Positions 36,449 through 49,048 of a stretch of 53,700 nucleotides of DNA are shown here, in pieces. The notes beneath the pieces are model-generated. The model searched no databases, was not told the origin of the DNA, and worked only from the letters and a program-made list of their open reading frames with translations. Source of the stretch: Devosia sp. ZB163 (GTDB lineage: Bacteria; Pseudomonadota; Alphaproteobacteria; Rhizobiales; Devosiaceae). The stretch is from NCBI RefSeq assembly GCF_028613635.1, contig NZ_JAQRMY010000005.1:218017-271716 (forward strand), read 5' to 3'. Numbering within the stretch: the first letter of the stretch is position 1; every line of letters begins with the position of its first letter. The translations under genes were made by a program, and so were the position numbers.

Positions 36449-37411
36449 CTAGACGACGAGCCGCACCTCGGTCCCCCAGGGATCGATGATGGCGATACCG
36501 CCATCGATCTCCCGCGCCGCATGTCCGGCTGCACCCAGTTGCTCGCGCCGCGACGCAAGCAGGTCCGCATCCGCCAGCGTGAGCGAAAAGCGGGCGAGAC
36601 CCGTCGTCGTCGCGTCCCGCTGTCCGGCGCCACGACTCTCCCACGTGTTCAGTGCGACGTGGTGGTGATAGCGGCCCGAGGACAGGAAGACCGCGTCGGC
36701 CCGCGCCGAGGTGACATCCAGTCCCAGCGCCGCACCGTAGAACGCTGTCGCTGCATCGATATTGCCGGCGCGCAGGTGGATATGGCCGACGCAGAGGCCG
36801 GCTGGGGCGGCCATGTACTCGTCGCGCTCCGTGTTCGCGAGCGCCAGGATGCCGTCGATGTCGAGCGGCTCGGAGCCCATGGCGACGCGCCCGGCAACCC
36901 ATAGCCAGCCGCTCTCCGGCCGATCCGAGTAGACTTCGATGCCATTGCCCTCGGGATCGTCGAGATAGATAGCCTCGCTCACGAGATGATCGGCAAAGCC
37001 GGTGATCGGCGCCTGGACCGCCGCGGCATGGACCAGCCAGCGCGCCAGGTCCTCGCGGGACGGCATCAGGAACGCTGTGTGGTAGAGTCCGGCGGCGGTG
37101 CGCGGCTCGAGGGCCGCATCGGCATGCTTTTCGAGGGTCAGCAGCAGCTTGCCGTCGGCTCCGAGTTCGACCACCTCGTCCGATTGCGACAGCACCTCGA
37201 GCCCCAGTACCAGGCGGTAGTAGCCGGTCATGTTGGCGAGGTCGCGGACCCTCAGCGTCACGTCGCGCACATGGACCGGTGTGGTCACTGCAAACATGCG
37301 CGTCGTGCCCGGCGCAATGCCCTCGGCGCGAGCAGCGGCCGCGGCAGCAGCGCTCAGTGTCGCGGCGCCGGCAAGGCGCAGCAGCGTGCGCCGGGTGAAA
37401 GTGGATGACAT
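36449..37411 (-). CDS. Tat-exported VOC (glyoxalase/extradiol dioxygenase-like) protein
   Basis: The 320-residue protein starts with a twin-arginine signal (TRRTLLRLAG, then an Ala-rich run to AARAE). The rest contains two VOC modules, about 45-160 and 180-320, as in CatE-type catechol 2,3-dioxygenases: VHVRDVTLRVRDL, YLDDPEGNGIEVYSDRP, CVGHIHLRAGN and IDPWGTEVRLVV. The metal-ligand positions (His, Glu) look present. Export through Tat fits folding with a metal in the cytoplasm. Substrate unknown. Confidence 0.85.
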   Translation of the reverse strand: MSSTFTRRTLLRLAGAATLSAAAAAAARAEGIAPGTTRMFAVTTPVHVRDVTLRVRDLANMTGYYRLVLGLEVLSQSDEVVELGADGKLLLTLEKHADAALEPRTAAGLYHTAFLMPSREDLARWLVHAAAVQAPITGFADHLVSEAIYLDDPEGNGIEVYSDRPESGWLWVAGRVAMGSEPLDIDGILALANTERDEYMAAPAGLCVGHIHLRAGNIDAATAFYGAALGLDVTSARADAVFLSSGRYHHHVALNTWESRGAGQRDATTTGLARFSLTLADADLLASRREQLGAAGHAAREIDGGIAIIDPWGTEVRLVV

Positions 37412-37485
37412 CGAAAGCCCCTGAGCGGAATGGGCGTAGCTAGCCCGCCAAGCTTCACATGCGCACTACACGTTGCCGTGTCGGC

Positions 37486-38226
37486 TCAGGCCTGTGGTTT
37501 CTCGGCCAGAACCATGTAGTTGACGCCGAGGTCGCGGCTCTGCCGCCACTCGTCGGACAGCGGGTGGAAGACCACGCCCACCTTGTCGACGACCTTGAGC
37601 CCATAGCGCCCGCAGAGGGCAGAGATCTCGTCCGGGGTCAGGAACTTCGAGAAATCGTGGGTGCCCTTGGGCAGCCAGCCCAGCACGTACTCGGCCCCGA
37701 CGATCGCCAGCGCCCAGGCGCGCGGCGTGCGGTTGATGGTGGCGGTGAACATCAGCCCGCCGGGCTTCACGAGGCTGGCGCAGCTCTTCATGTAGAGCGG
37801 CACGTTGTCGACGTGCTCCACCACTTCCATGTTCAGCACCACGTCGAACTTCTCGCCTGTCGCATCGAGCGCCTCGGCGGTCGTCGCGCGGTAGTCGATG
37901 GCGAGGCCCGACTGCTCGGCATGGTGTTTCGCGATGGCGATGTTTTTCTCGCCCGCGTCGATCCCCACCATCGTCGCGCCGAGCCGGGCCAGCGGCTCGC
38001 TCAGCAAGCCGCCGCCACAGCCGATATCGAGGATGCGAAGTCCCTCAAGCGGCCGGCGCACCGTACTGTCCTTGTCGAAATGGGCGATCGCCTTGTCGCG
38101 CACATAACCCAGCCGCACCGGGTTGAACTTGTGCAGCGGCTTGAACTTGCCCGTGGGGTCCCACCACTCGTCAGCCATGGCGGCAAACTTGGCGATCTCG
38201 TCGGGATTGATGGTGGTGTCGGTCAT
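37486..38226 (-). CDS. ubiG: Ubiquinone biosynthesis O-methyltransferase
   Basis: The 246-residue enzyme methylates both O positions in ubiquinone synthesis. It shows [32 protein letters not shown] motif [29 protein letters not shown] and [13 protein letters not shown], all typical. ATG at 38226 overlaps the stop of the upstream unknown gene (TGATG). Confidence 0.97.
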   Translation of the reverse strand: MTDTTINPDEIAKFAAMADEWWDPTGKFKPLHKFNPVRLGYVRDKAIAHFDKDSTVRRPLEGLRILDIGCGGGLLSEPLARLGATMVGIDAGEKNIAIAKHHAEQSGLAIDYRATTAEALDATGEKFDVVLNMEVVEHVDNVPLYMKSCASLVKPGGLMFTATINRTPRAWALAIVGAEYVLGWLPKGTHDFSKFLTPDEISALCGRYGLKVVDKVGVVFHPLSDEWRQSRDLGVNYMVLAEKPQA

Positions 38227-38999
38227 CAGGCGGTCCCCGGCAGTGGGTGGAGCCACCAGTCGTGCTCGGTGGTGGCGTCGGCCCAGAAACCCTCGAAGGG
38301 TGGCATGTCTATCGTCCTCATGGCGGCGTCTGACAAGCAGATAAGGGTGAAGAAGCTGTCCGAGTCGACGACGGCGAGCATCGACTCATCGGGGGTCCAA
38401 AGGCGTTTCGGCCACCATTCCCACGGTCTGGTTAGGTGGCTAACCTCGATGACCCGCACCTCCTCGGTGACATCATCACCGGCCACCACTTGCGATACTC
38501 CAAGTTGCCGGGCGAGCGAGGCAAGGCCCTCGCGATGCAGAACCTGAAACTCCCCTTCGGTGGGCAGGAATACGCCTTTCTCGGCGCTGAACTGTTCCAG
38601 ACGGTCGGCAGCCGGCCGGTCTTCGAACTTTCGCTTCAGCCCACGGATGTGCGTTCTGAGCGCTTGATTGAGGTGTTGGTGGCTGCGCATGCCGGCGCTG
38701 CGGCAAGTATCGATCCAACTCATTGGGCGAGCGCGCGACGGTATCAGCGCCTCGATATCCGTTGCAGCGATAAGACCGTCGCGCTCGGCGGCTCGAAGTT
38801 CCTCTAGATCGTCTAGGGTCGGAGCATTGATGGCGCCGCGGTTGTCGACGACAAACGTACCCCAGTCGCACTCATCTGGCCGAACACCTGGCAGCACAAA
38901 GAATGGATGGAATGCCACGAACACTGCGCTGAAGTGTCCCTCGTACCATTGCAGGTAGCGGACGTTCTCTCGCGGATAGGTCAGATGCTCGTTTCCCAC
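38226..38999 (-). CDS. Orphan protein, possible DUF2711 relative
   Basis: The 257-residue cytosolic-looking protein starts at a GTG behind aggag. It has no signal or membrane segment and is rich in Trp and Phe. Patches such as [49 protein letters not shown] and the C-terminal [13 protein letters not shown] ... FEGFWAD recall the DUF2711 family from memory; I could not check this. Function unknown. Base composition is clearly lower in GC than neighbours (sampled lines 53-62 percent against about 73 in ubiG), suggesting later acquisition. It breaks the usual ubiG/lysC divergent pair and couples to ubiG. Confidence 0.75.
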   Translation of the reverse strand: MGNEHLTYPRENVRYLQWYEGHFSAVFVAFHPFFVLPGVRPDECDWGTFVVDNRGAINAPTLDDLEELRAAERDGLIAATDIEALIPSRARPMSWIDTCRSAGMRSHQHLNQALRTHIRGLKRKFEDRPAADRLEQFSAEKGVFLPTEGEFQVLHREGLASLARQLGVSQVVAGDDVTEEVRVIEVSHLTRPWEWWPKRLWTPDESMLAVVDSDSFFTLICLSDAAMRTIDMPPFEGFWADATTEHDWWLHPLPGTA

Positions 39000-39141
39000 T
39001 CGCTCCTCGAGGACATTCGGGATCGTCGCGCAAGGTCACCCCGAATCGCCCCGTTGCCAATCCCCCCGTCCTGTGGCACATCGGCCGCCAAATTCTGAGC
39101 GTACCGGCGGGTTCAGCCGGGCAACAGTCGGGGTAGGGGCC

Positions 39142-40413
39142 TTGGGCCGTATCGTAGTCAAGTTTGGCGGCACCTCGGTCGCCAATGTCGAGCGCATCCG
39201 TCAGGCAGCGCTGCATGTGAAGCGCGAAGTCGAGGCCGGCAACGAAGTCGCCGTGGTGGTCTCGGCCATGTCGGGCAAGACCAATGAGCTGGTCGGCTGG
39301 GTGAACGAAGCTTCGAAGCTTCACGATGCCCGTGAGTACGACGCGGTCGTCGCCTCGGGCGAGCAGGTCACCGCCGGGCTGATGGCCGTGGTGCTGAGCG
39401 AGATGGGCATCCCGTCGCGCTCGTTCCAGGGCTGGCAGGTGCCGATCAAGACCGACGACGCGCACGGCGCCGCCCGTATCGTCGACATCGATCCGACCGA
39501 ACTCGAGAAGCGCTTCGCCGATGGCGTGGTGCCGGTCATCACCGGCTTCCAGGGTGTCGCCCCCTCGGGCCGGGTGACGACTCTGGGCCGTGGCGGCTCC
39601 GACACTTCGGCCGTTGCCGTGGCGGCGGCGGTGAAGGCCGACCGCTGCGACATCTACACCGATGTTGACGGCGTCTACACTACCGACCCGCGCATCACCC
39701 CCAAGGCCAGGCGGCTTTCGAAGATCTCGTTCGAAGAGATGCTTGAAATGGCATCGCTCGGCGCCAAGGTTCTGATGATCCGCTCGGTCGAGATGGCGAT
39801 GGCGCACAAGGTGCGCCTCACCGTGCGTTCCAGTTTCGACGATCCGAATGCGCCGCAGATCGCGCCGGATGGTACGCCGGGAGTTCCCGGCACAATCGTA
39901 TGCGATGAGGAAGAGATCATGGAAAAGCAGATCGTTTCGGGCGTCACCCTGGCGCGGGCCGAATCCAAGATCACGCTGCGCGACGTCAAGGACCGTCCTG
40001 GTGTCGCCGCCGCGATCTTCGGCGCGCTCTCGGACGAGTCCATCGTCGTCGACATGATCGTGCAGAACGTCTCCGAGGACGGCTCGACCACCGATATCAC
40101 CTTCACCGTGCCCGATGCGGAGCACGACAAGGCGGTGAAGGCGCTCGAAGCTGCCGGCAAGGCGGGACGCTTCGAGTATCGCACGCTGACCAGTTCCAAG
40201 GGCGGCGCCAAGGTTTCGGTGGTGGGCGTGGGCATGCGCAACCATGCAGGCGTCGCCGCCTCGATGTTCAAGGCGCTGGCGGACAAGTCGATCAACATCC
40301 AGCTGATCACCACGTCGGAAATCAAGACCTCGGTCCTGATCGATGACGAGTATGCCGAACTTGCGGTCCGGGCCCTGCATACGTATTACGGTTTGGACAA
40401 GCAGGACGCCTGA
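39142..40413 (+). CDS. lysC: Aspartate kinase
   Basis: The 423-residue enzyme starts the aspartate family (Lys, Thr, Met, diaminopimelate). Kinase landmarks: KFGGTS at 7-12, VVSAMSGKTNEL, GRGGSDTSAVAVAAA, DIYTDVDGVYTTDPR; two C-terminal ACT domains (GVTLARAESKITL, KVSVVGVGMRNHAGVA) provide feedback control by lysine/threonine. The start is judged to be the TTG at 39142: family members begin right at RIVVKFGG and aggggc lies upstream; longer frames have no homology. Confidence 0.95.
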   Translation: MGRIVVKFGGTSVANVERIRQAALHVKREVEAGNEVAVVVSAMSGKTNELVGWVNEASKLHDAREYDAVVASGEQVTAGLMAVVLSEMGIPSRSFQGWQVPIKTDDAHGAARIVDIDPTELEKRFADGVVPVITGFQGVAPSGRVTTLGRGGSDTSAVAVAAAVKADRCDIYTDVDGVYTTDPRITPKARRLSKISFEEMLEMASLGAKVLMIRSVEMAMAHKVRLTVRSSFDDPNAPQIAPDGTPGVPGTIVCDEEEIMEKQIVSGVTLARAESKITLRDVKDRPGVAAAIFGALSDESIVVDMIVQNVSEDGSTTDITFTVPDAEHDKAVKALEAAGKAGRFEYRTLTSSKGGAKVSVVGVGMRNHAGVAASMFKALADKSINIQLITTSEIKTSVLIDDEYAELAVRALHTYYGLDKQDA

Positions 40414-40479
40414 GACGCTCCAGACCTCCGGTCGCAGCGCCCGGGCGATGTAAGCGGCGCCGGGCCGCCCAGGGGAATC

Positions 40480-42747
40480 ATGGTCACAGCGATCAGCGGG
40501 CCGCGCGTGCTCCTGAAGCAATTGCGCGAAACCATGGCGGAGCCGCTGGCTTCGCAGGCTCGGCTCGACAAGATCGTCGGTCTCATTGCCGACAACATGC
40601 ACGCGGACGTCTGCTCGTTCTACGTGCTGCGCGATGACGGCGCGCTCGAACTGTTCGCCACGCGCGGCCTTGCGGCCACTGCCGTGCACATGACGACGCT
40701 GCGGCTGGGCGAGGGCCTGGTCGGCCTCATCGCGGCGCAGGCCGAGCCGCTCAGCCTCGAGAATGCCCCCTCCCATCCCGCCTTCGCCTACCGGCCGGAG
40801 ACGGGGGAAGATCCGTTCCTCGCCTTCCTTGGCGTGCCGGTTCTGCGGGCCGGACAGACGCTGGGCGTACTGGTGGTGCAGAACCGCGATTCCCATGCCT
40901 ATGGCGAAGACGAGATCGAGGCGATGCTGACCACGGCGACGCTGCTCGCCGAGATGATGTCGACCTCCGATTTCGATGCGCTGATCAAGCCGGGCCAGGA
41001 TATCGACCTCAGGCGTCCGCGCTCGTTCAACGGCACCGGATTTTCCGACGGGGTGGCGCTGGGGCAGGTGGTGCTGCACGACCCGCGCGTCGTCGTCACC
41101 AATTTCGTGGCCGAGGATACCGACGTCGAGCTCAAGCGCCTCTCGCATGCCCTCGACCAGATGCGGCTCTCCATCGACCAGATGCTCAGCCATGGCGACA
41201 TGCAGAGCTTTTCGGATCACCGCGAGATCCTCGAGAGCTACCGGATGTTCGCCAACGATCGTGGCTGGGTCGACCGGCTAACCGAGGCGATCAACAACGG
41301 CCTCACCGCCGAGGCGGCGGTCGAGCGCGTGCAGAACGACACGCGCGCCCGGATGATGCGGTCGACCGACCCCTACATCAAGGACCGGCTGCACGACCTC
41401 GACGACCTCGCCAACCGGCTGCTGCGCGTCCTTACCGGCGACGGCGGCACGCTGGGACGGAAGGAACTGCCCGACAACGCCATCCTGGTCGCCCGCAACA
41501 TGGGGCCGGCGGACCTGCTCGAATACGACCGCACCAAGGTGCGGGCCGTGGTGCTCGAGGAAGGCGCGGCGATCAGCCATGTGGCGATCGTCGCCAAGTC
41601 GCTTGGCCTCGTCGCGGTGGGCCAGGCCGAGAACGTCGTCGCCATGTCGGAATCGGGCGACGACATCATCGTCGATGGCCAGCAGGGCACGGTCTATCTC
41701 CGGCCGACACCGGACATGATCCAGGTCTATGTCGACAAGGTGCGGCTCGGGGCCAAGCGGCGCGCGCACTACCTCGAGCTCAAGGACAAGCCGGCCATCA
41801 CCCGCGACGGCGTCGAGGTGACGCTGCTGCACAATTCCGGCATCGTCGCCGACCTGCCCATGCTGCAGGATACGGGTGCCTCCGGCGTCGGGCTGTTCCG
41901 CACGGAACTGCAGTTCATGATCGCCTCGCGCCTGCCCCGGCTCAAGGAGCAGGTGGAGCTCTATTCCGAGGCGATCCGGCTCGTCGAAGGCAAGCCCATC
42001 GTCTTCCGCCTGCTCGATATCGGCGGCGACAAGGTCATTCCCTACCTGCGCTACGAGGCCGAGGAGAATCCCGCCATGGGGTTCCGCTCGCTGCGCCTCG
42101 CTCTGGATCGCCAGGGGCTGCTGCGCATCCAGATCCGCGCGCTGCTCCAGGCCGCCAATGGCGGGCCGATGAAGATCCTCGTGCCCATGGTCACCGATGC
42201 CTGGGAGTTCCGGCAGACGCGGCTCGTGGTCAACAAGGAAGTCGAGCGCATGCGCAATGCCGGCCATACGGTGCCGAGCAAGCTCGAGCTCGGCGCCATG
42301 ATCGAGGTGCCCTCGCTGCTGTGGGAGCTCGACCACGTGCTGCCCGAGGCCGATTTCGTCTCGATCGGCTCGAACGACCTGGTCATGTTCCTCACTGCCG
42401 CCGACCGCGGCAACCCGCGCGTCGCCAAGGCCTATGATCCGATCGCGTTGCCGCGGCTCAGGGCGCTCAAGCACATTGTCGACATGGCCCGGCGCTACAA
42501 CGTGCCGCTCACCATGTGCGGCGAACTGGCCGGCCGGACGATCGAGGCCCTGGCGCTCCTCGCCATCGGCATGACGCGGCTCTCGATGAGTCCCCCCTCG
42601 ATCGGTCCGATCAAGGAAATGATCCTCGGGCTCGAACTCGCGCCCATCCGCAACTCCATCTCCGCCGCCCTTCTCGAGGGCGCCAACGGCCCCCAAATCC
42701 GCGACCTGCTGCTCGACTGGGCCGGGCGGCAGGGGCTTGTGATCTGA
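40480..42747 (+). CDS. ptsP: Nitrogen PTS enzyme I (GAF-EI)
   Basis: The 755-residue protein has a GAF domain (about 25-165), a short linker, then PTS enzyme I: the phosphorylated H367 in EEGAAISHVAIVAKSLG, PEP-binding GVGLFRTELQFM, ENPAMGFRSLR, and C680 in MCGELAGR. It transfers phosphate from PEP to NPr and PtsN, a regulatory chain sensing nitrogen through glutamine at the GAF domain. It follows lysC by 66 bases, the usual order here. Confidence 0.97.
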   Translation: MVTAISGPRVLLKQLRETMAEPLASQARLDKIVGLIADNMHADVCSFYVLRDDGALELFATRGLAATAVHMTTLRLGEGLVGLIAAQAEPLSLENAPSHPAFAYRPETGEDPFLAFLGVPVLRAGQTLGVLVVQNRDSHAYGEDEIEAMLTTATLLAEMMSTSDFDALIKPGQDIDLRRPRSFNGTGFSDGVALGQVVLHDPRVVVTNFVAEDTDVELKRLSHALDQMRLSIDQMLSHGDMQSFSDHREILESYRMFANDRGWVDRLTEAINNGLTAEAAVERVQNDTRARMMRSTDPYIKDRLHDLDDLANRLLRVLTGDGGTLGRKELPDNAILVARNMGPADLLEYDRTKVRAVVLEEGAAISHVAIVAKSLGLVAVGQAENVVAMSESGDDIIVDGQQGTVYLRPTPDMIQVYVDKVRLGAKRRAHYLELKDKPAITRDGVEVTLLHNSGIVADLPMLQDTGASGVGLFRTELQFMIASRLPRLKEQVELYSEAIRLVEGKPIVFRLLDIGGDKVIPYLRYEAEENPAMGFRSLRLALDRQGLLRIQIRALLQAANGGPMKILVPMVTDAWEFRQTRLVVNKEVERMRNAGHTVPSKLELGAMIEVPSLLWELDHVLPEADFVSIGSNDLVMFLTAADRGNPRVAKAYDPIALPRLRALKHIVDMARRYNVPLTMCGELAGRTIEALALLAIGMTRLSMSPPSIGPIKEMILGLELAPIRNSISAALLEGANGPQIRDLLLDWAGRQGLVI

Positions 42748-42768
42748 ACACCATGTCACGCCACGCCA

Positions 42769-42898
42769 AAGGCCCCCTCACCCGGCGCTGCGCGCCGACC
42801 TCTCCCCCCAAGGGAGAGGTGAGCCGGGGCACGATCGGGCCACTCCATCACCTCTCCCTTGGGGGAGAGGTCGGCCGAAGGCCGGGTGAGGGGGCCTT
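42769..42898. repeat. Composite palindromic repeat between ptsP and prfA
   Basis: Outer arms aaggccccctcacccggc (42769-42786) and gccgggtgagggggcctt (42881-42898) are exact complements. Inside, gccgacctctccccc-aagggagaggtga on the left pairs with tcacctctcccttgggggagaggtcggc on the right, except for one extra C. Each inner arm is itself a small palindrome, so the whole can form a cruciform or a very stable RNA hairpin. It looks like a dispersed palindromic element widespread in Hyphomicrobiales. Confidence 0.85.
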
Positions 42899-42931
42899 GA
42901 CCCAGCCACTATACGGAACTAGCGCAGCCTG

Positions 42932-44008
<1,077 letters not shown>

Positions 44009-44016
44009 CGATCAGC

Positions 44017-44868
44017 GTGGGCGCAGCATGGCGAGGGGTACGCGACCAGTTCCGGCGGGCCGGCATCGACACCGCGGAGCTCGACGCGAGGCTGTTTGCC
44101 GAAGCGGCCTTCGGGATGGACCGGCTCGAACTCGTCAACCGCGAGCGCGAGGCTGTTCCGCAGCACCAGCTCAGCATCCTCGATGACTATGCTGCCCGGC
44201 GCCTCAAGGGCGAACCGGTAGTCCGTATCCTCGGCGAGAAGGAGTTCTGGGGCCTGAGCTTCAAGCTCAACGCGGCGACGCTCGTTCCCCGGCCGGAGAC
44301 CGAGATGCTGGTCGAACGCGGGCTCGAGGTCATCGGCCCGCTCAACGATGCCCGGGTGCTCGACCTCGGCACCGGCACCGGCTGCATCCCGATCTCGCTG
44401 CTCACCGAGTATTCCGACGTGACCGCGGTGGCGGTCGATCTCTCCGTCGATGCATTGGAGATAGCCCGGCTCAATGCCAATCGCCACGGCGTCGGCGACC
44501 GGTTCACCACGCTCAAGGGCTCCTGGTTCGACCCGCTCGATCCGGGCCAGCGCTTCGACCTCATCACCTCCAACCCGCCCTATATCGAGAGCGCCGATAT
44601 CGAGACGCTGATGCCCGAGGTGCGCGAGCACGATCCGCGGCTCGCCCTCGATGGCGGCTCGGACGGGCTGGATGCCTATCGCGCCATCGCTGCCGAGGCC
44701 GGCCACTTCCTCAAGCCCGAGGGCGTGCTGCTGCTCGAGATGGGGACGGGGCAGGGCCAGGCCGTGCACGACCTTCTCGTCGGAGCAGGGTTCGGCGAGG
44801 TCGAGATCGTCCGTGACTACGGCGGCCACGACCGGATGGCGGTGGCGCGCCTGCGCACCGCCCCTTGA
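44017..44868 (+). CDS. prmC: Release-factor glutamine methyltransferase
   Basis: The 283-residue enzyme N5-methylates the GGQ glutamine of RF1/RF2. It shows an N-terminal helical domain, VLDLGTGTGCIPISLL (SAM motif) and the catalytic NPPY at 186-189. The start is uncertain: GTG at 44017 is the first standard start, but a CTG at 44005 overlapping the prfA stop has a better-placed gagagga. Coupling with prfA is normal. Confidence 0.95.
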   Translation: MGAAWRGVRDQFRRAGIDTAELDARLFAEAAFGMDRLELVNREREAVPQHQLSILDDYAARRLKGEPVVRILGEKEFWGLSFKLNAATLVPRPETEMLVERGLEVIGPLNDARVLDLGTGTGCIPISLLTEYSDVTAVAVDLSVDALEIARLNANRHGVGDRFTTLKGSWFDPLDPGQRFDLITSNPPYIESADIETLMPEVREHDPRLALDGGSDGLDAYRAIAAEAGHFLKPEGVLLLEMGTGQGQAVHDLLVGAGFGEVEIVRDYGGHDRMAVARLRTAP

Positions 44869-45182
44869 TGATCGGTTGGGCAACGCCAATATTTCGCTTG
44901 GAATGCGGGGGCGAACCAGTTAGGTTGCCGGTGCTGTCAGCGGTGCGAGTAGATTGCACCTGGGAGACGGCCACCCGCTCATCGGCGATACTGCAGTAGG
45001 CAGTGTTCGACACTCGGACGAGGAACCGGGGCGCTTTGATGGGCCACAAGTGGTTCAACCGCGATAGCTCAGGCACCGTGAGGACTTGACTGCTCACGCC
45101 TCGTTATTGGCGTCTGTGGCCCCCGGTGCCCGATGGCCAGATGTTGCCTTCAGTATTCTTTTCCAAGGCTTGAAAAGAGACG
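44869..45182. other. 314-base gap, lower GC, no supportable gene
   Basis: The stretch is less GC-rich than either side and contains three short inverted repeats (ggtgc/gcacc, agtgt/acact, gtgag/ctcac). Open frames here, including one on the minus strand across 44.9-45.1 kb, lack a ribosome site and family resemblance. It should contain the promoter for the DUF4167 gene; a small RNA is possible but unproven. Confidence 0.4.
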
Positions 45183-45842
45183 ATGAGACCAAACCAGCAG
45201 AACAACAAGAACCGCTCCCGCGGCCGGAACAACAATGGTGGCCGCAAGCACGGCAACCCGCTGAGCCGGAACTACGAGAGTAACGGACCTGACATGAAGG
45301 TGCGCGGCAACGCCGCCCACATCGCCGAGAAGTACCTGCAGCTCGCCCGCGATGCGCAGTCCTCCGGCGACAGCGTGATGGCAGAGAACTATCTGCAGCA
45401 CGCCGAGCACTACTTCCGCATCATTTCGGCGGCCCAGCAGGCACAACAGGCCCAGTTCCGTGGCGAAGTGCAGCAGGACGAGGACGATTTCGACGACGAT
45501 TTCGCCCCGATCAACGATCGCTTCGCGTCGCCCGAGCCGCGCCAGTTCAATCCGCAGCAACCGCAGCAGCAGCCGCACCAGCAGCCGCAGCCGGTGGCTG
45601 AAGCCGCCCAGACCACCGAGGCCGGCGAGGCTGAAGGCACTGTCGCCGAGGCTGCGCCCGTCGAAGGCGAGGCCCAGCAGGCCGAGGGTGAGGGCGGGGC
45701 GCGTCGCCGCGACCGTCGTCCGCGCCGCCGTTCGCGCAGTGGCCAGGGTGCGGAAGGCGGGGCCGATCCCGCCAACGCCCCACAGCCCGAAGTGGGCGAA
45801 CTGCCGGCCTTCCTGACGGCAGGCAATACGCCGGCCGAGTGA
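45183..45842 (+). CDS. DUF4167 domain protein, low-complexity and basic ends
   Basis: The 219-residue protein has a short Asn/Arg-rich N-terminus (MRPNQQNNKNRSRGRNNN), the DUF4167 core at about 28-95 (GPDMKVRGNAAHIAEKYLQL, ENYLQHAEHYFRII), then a Gln/Pro-rich and Glu/Ala-rich tail with an Arg cluster (RRRDRRPRRRSRS). The ends suggest nucleic-acid binding; nothing more is known to me. The slot between prmC and clpB is conserved in this order. A strong terminator follows. Confidence 0.92.
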   Translation: MRPNQQNNKNRSRGRNNNGGRKHGNPLSRNYESNGPDMKVRGNAAHIAEKYLQLARDAQSSGDSVMAENYLQHAEHYFRIISAAQQAQQAQFRGEVQQDEDDFDDDFAPINDRFASPEPRQFNPQQPQQQPHQQPQPVAEAAQTTEAGEAEGTVAEAAPVEGEAQQAEGEGGARRRDRRPRRRSRSGQGAEGGADPANAPQPEVGELPAFLTAGNTPAE

Positions 45843-45868
45843 GCCGGACGACCCTTGGAAAATCCAGA

Positions 45869-45899
45869 AGGCCGGGAGCAATCCCGGCCTTTTTGTTTT
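45869..45899 (+). terminator. Intrinsic terminator of the DUF4167 gene
   Basis: Stem aggccggga (45869-45877) with tcccggcct (45882-45890), loop gcaa, followed by ttttgtttt. It lies 26 bases after the stop. Confidence 0.95.
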
Positions 45900-46062
45900 G
45901 TCCAACGCACCCCATATCAGCCTTGAGGCCGGGGAGCGCCGCCAAGCGGGCATTCGGACTTGATCTGGCGAGAGCGAATTTTCGTTTGAGCCAAATCAAC
46001 GCTTCAGGCGTTGGAACCGTGCCTCACCTTGGGCGGGCCAGCGTGCCACAGAGGAGAGTTCA

Positions 46063-48678
<2,616 letters not shown>

Positions 48679-48683
48679 GAATC

Positions 48684-48718
48684 GAAAAGGGCCGGTCGAG
48701 AGACCGGCCCTTTTCCTT
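48684..48718 (+). terminator. Intrinsic terminator of clpB
   Basis: A perfect 14-base stem, gaaaagggccggtc (48684-48697) with gaccggcccttttc (48702-48715), loop gaga, then ctt. The A/T-rich base makes it potentially bidirectional. Confidence 0.92.
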
Positions 48719-48805
48719 GGGCGGTTCGGCAGGGTAGAGAGCCGCGCATCCCGGGGACCCACGCGATGATGCGGCTGGCCGCGCCGGCTCCGGCAATCGC
48801 CAGCC

Positions 48806-48931
48806 TCACCGCATGTACTCCAGCAGCGTCACCACCGGCACGGCTATCGCCGCGGCGACAAGCGCGTACCACCAGAGCTTCATCAGAATGTTTGCCAGCA
48901 TCATGATTCCCGCGAGTCGCCTCGACGCCAT
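48806..48931 (-). CDS. Possible 41-residue membrane microprotein
   Basis: The frame encodes an Arg-rich start (MASRRLAG) and one hydrophobic helix (LMKLWWYALVAAAIAVPVVT), ending EYMR. Positive-inside charge suggests a real single-pass protein. The ribosome site is weak and internal ATG codons exist, so start and reality are uncertain. It fills the gap between clpB and the VOC gene. Confidence 0.4.
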   Translation of the reverse strand: MASRRLAGIMMLANILMKLWWYALVAAAIAVPVVTLLEYMR

Positions 48932-49048
48932 CTGACCACCATCCACCTGATCGATCGCTGACAGCGATGCATCGGCTCCCCGGCAGATGCGCTGGTTGCC
49001 GAGTTCGTTCCGTCCTGCTAGAACAAAACAAGAACAATGGAGGCCCCC

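Noticed and set aside
38872-41220. A long minus-strand frame opposite lysC and ptsP
   Set aside because: Antisense artefact of two conserved genes.
45899-46062. Heat-shock sigma (RpoH) promoter or CIRCE element for clpB
   Set aside because: CTTG-type hexamers occur but none has a fitting -10 at the right distance, and there is no CIRCE repeat.
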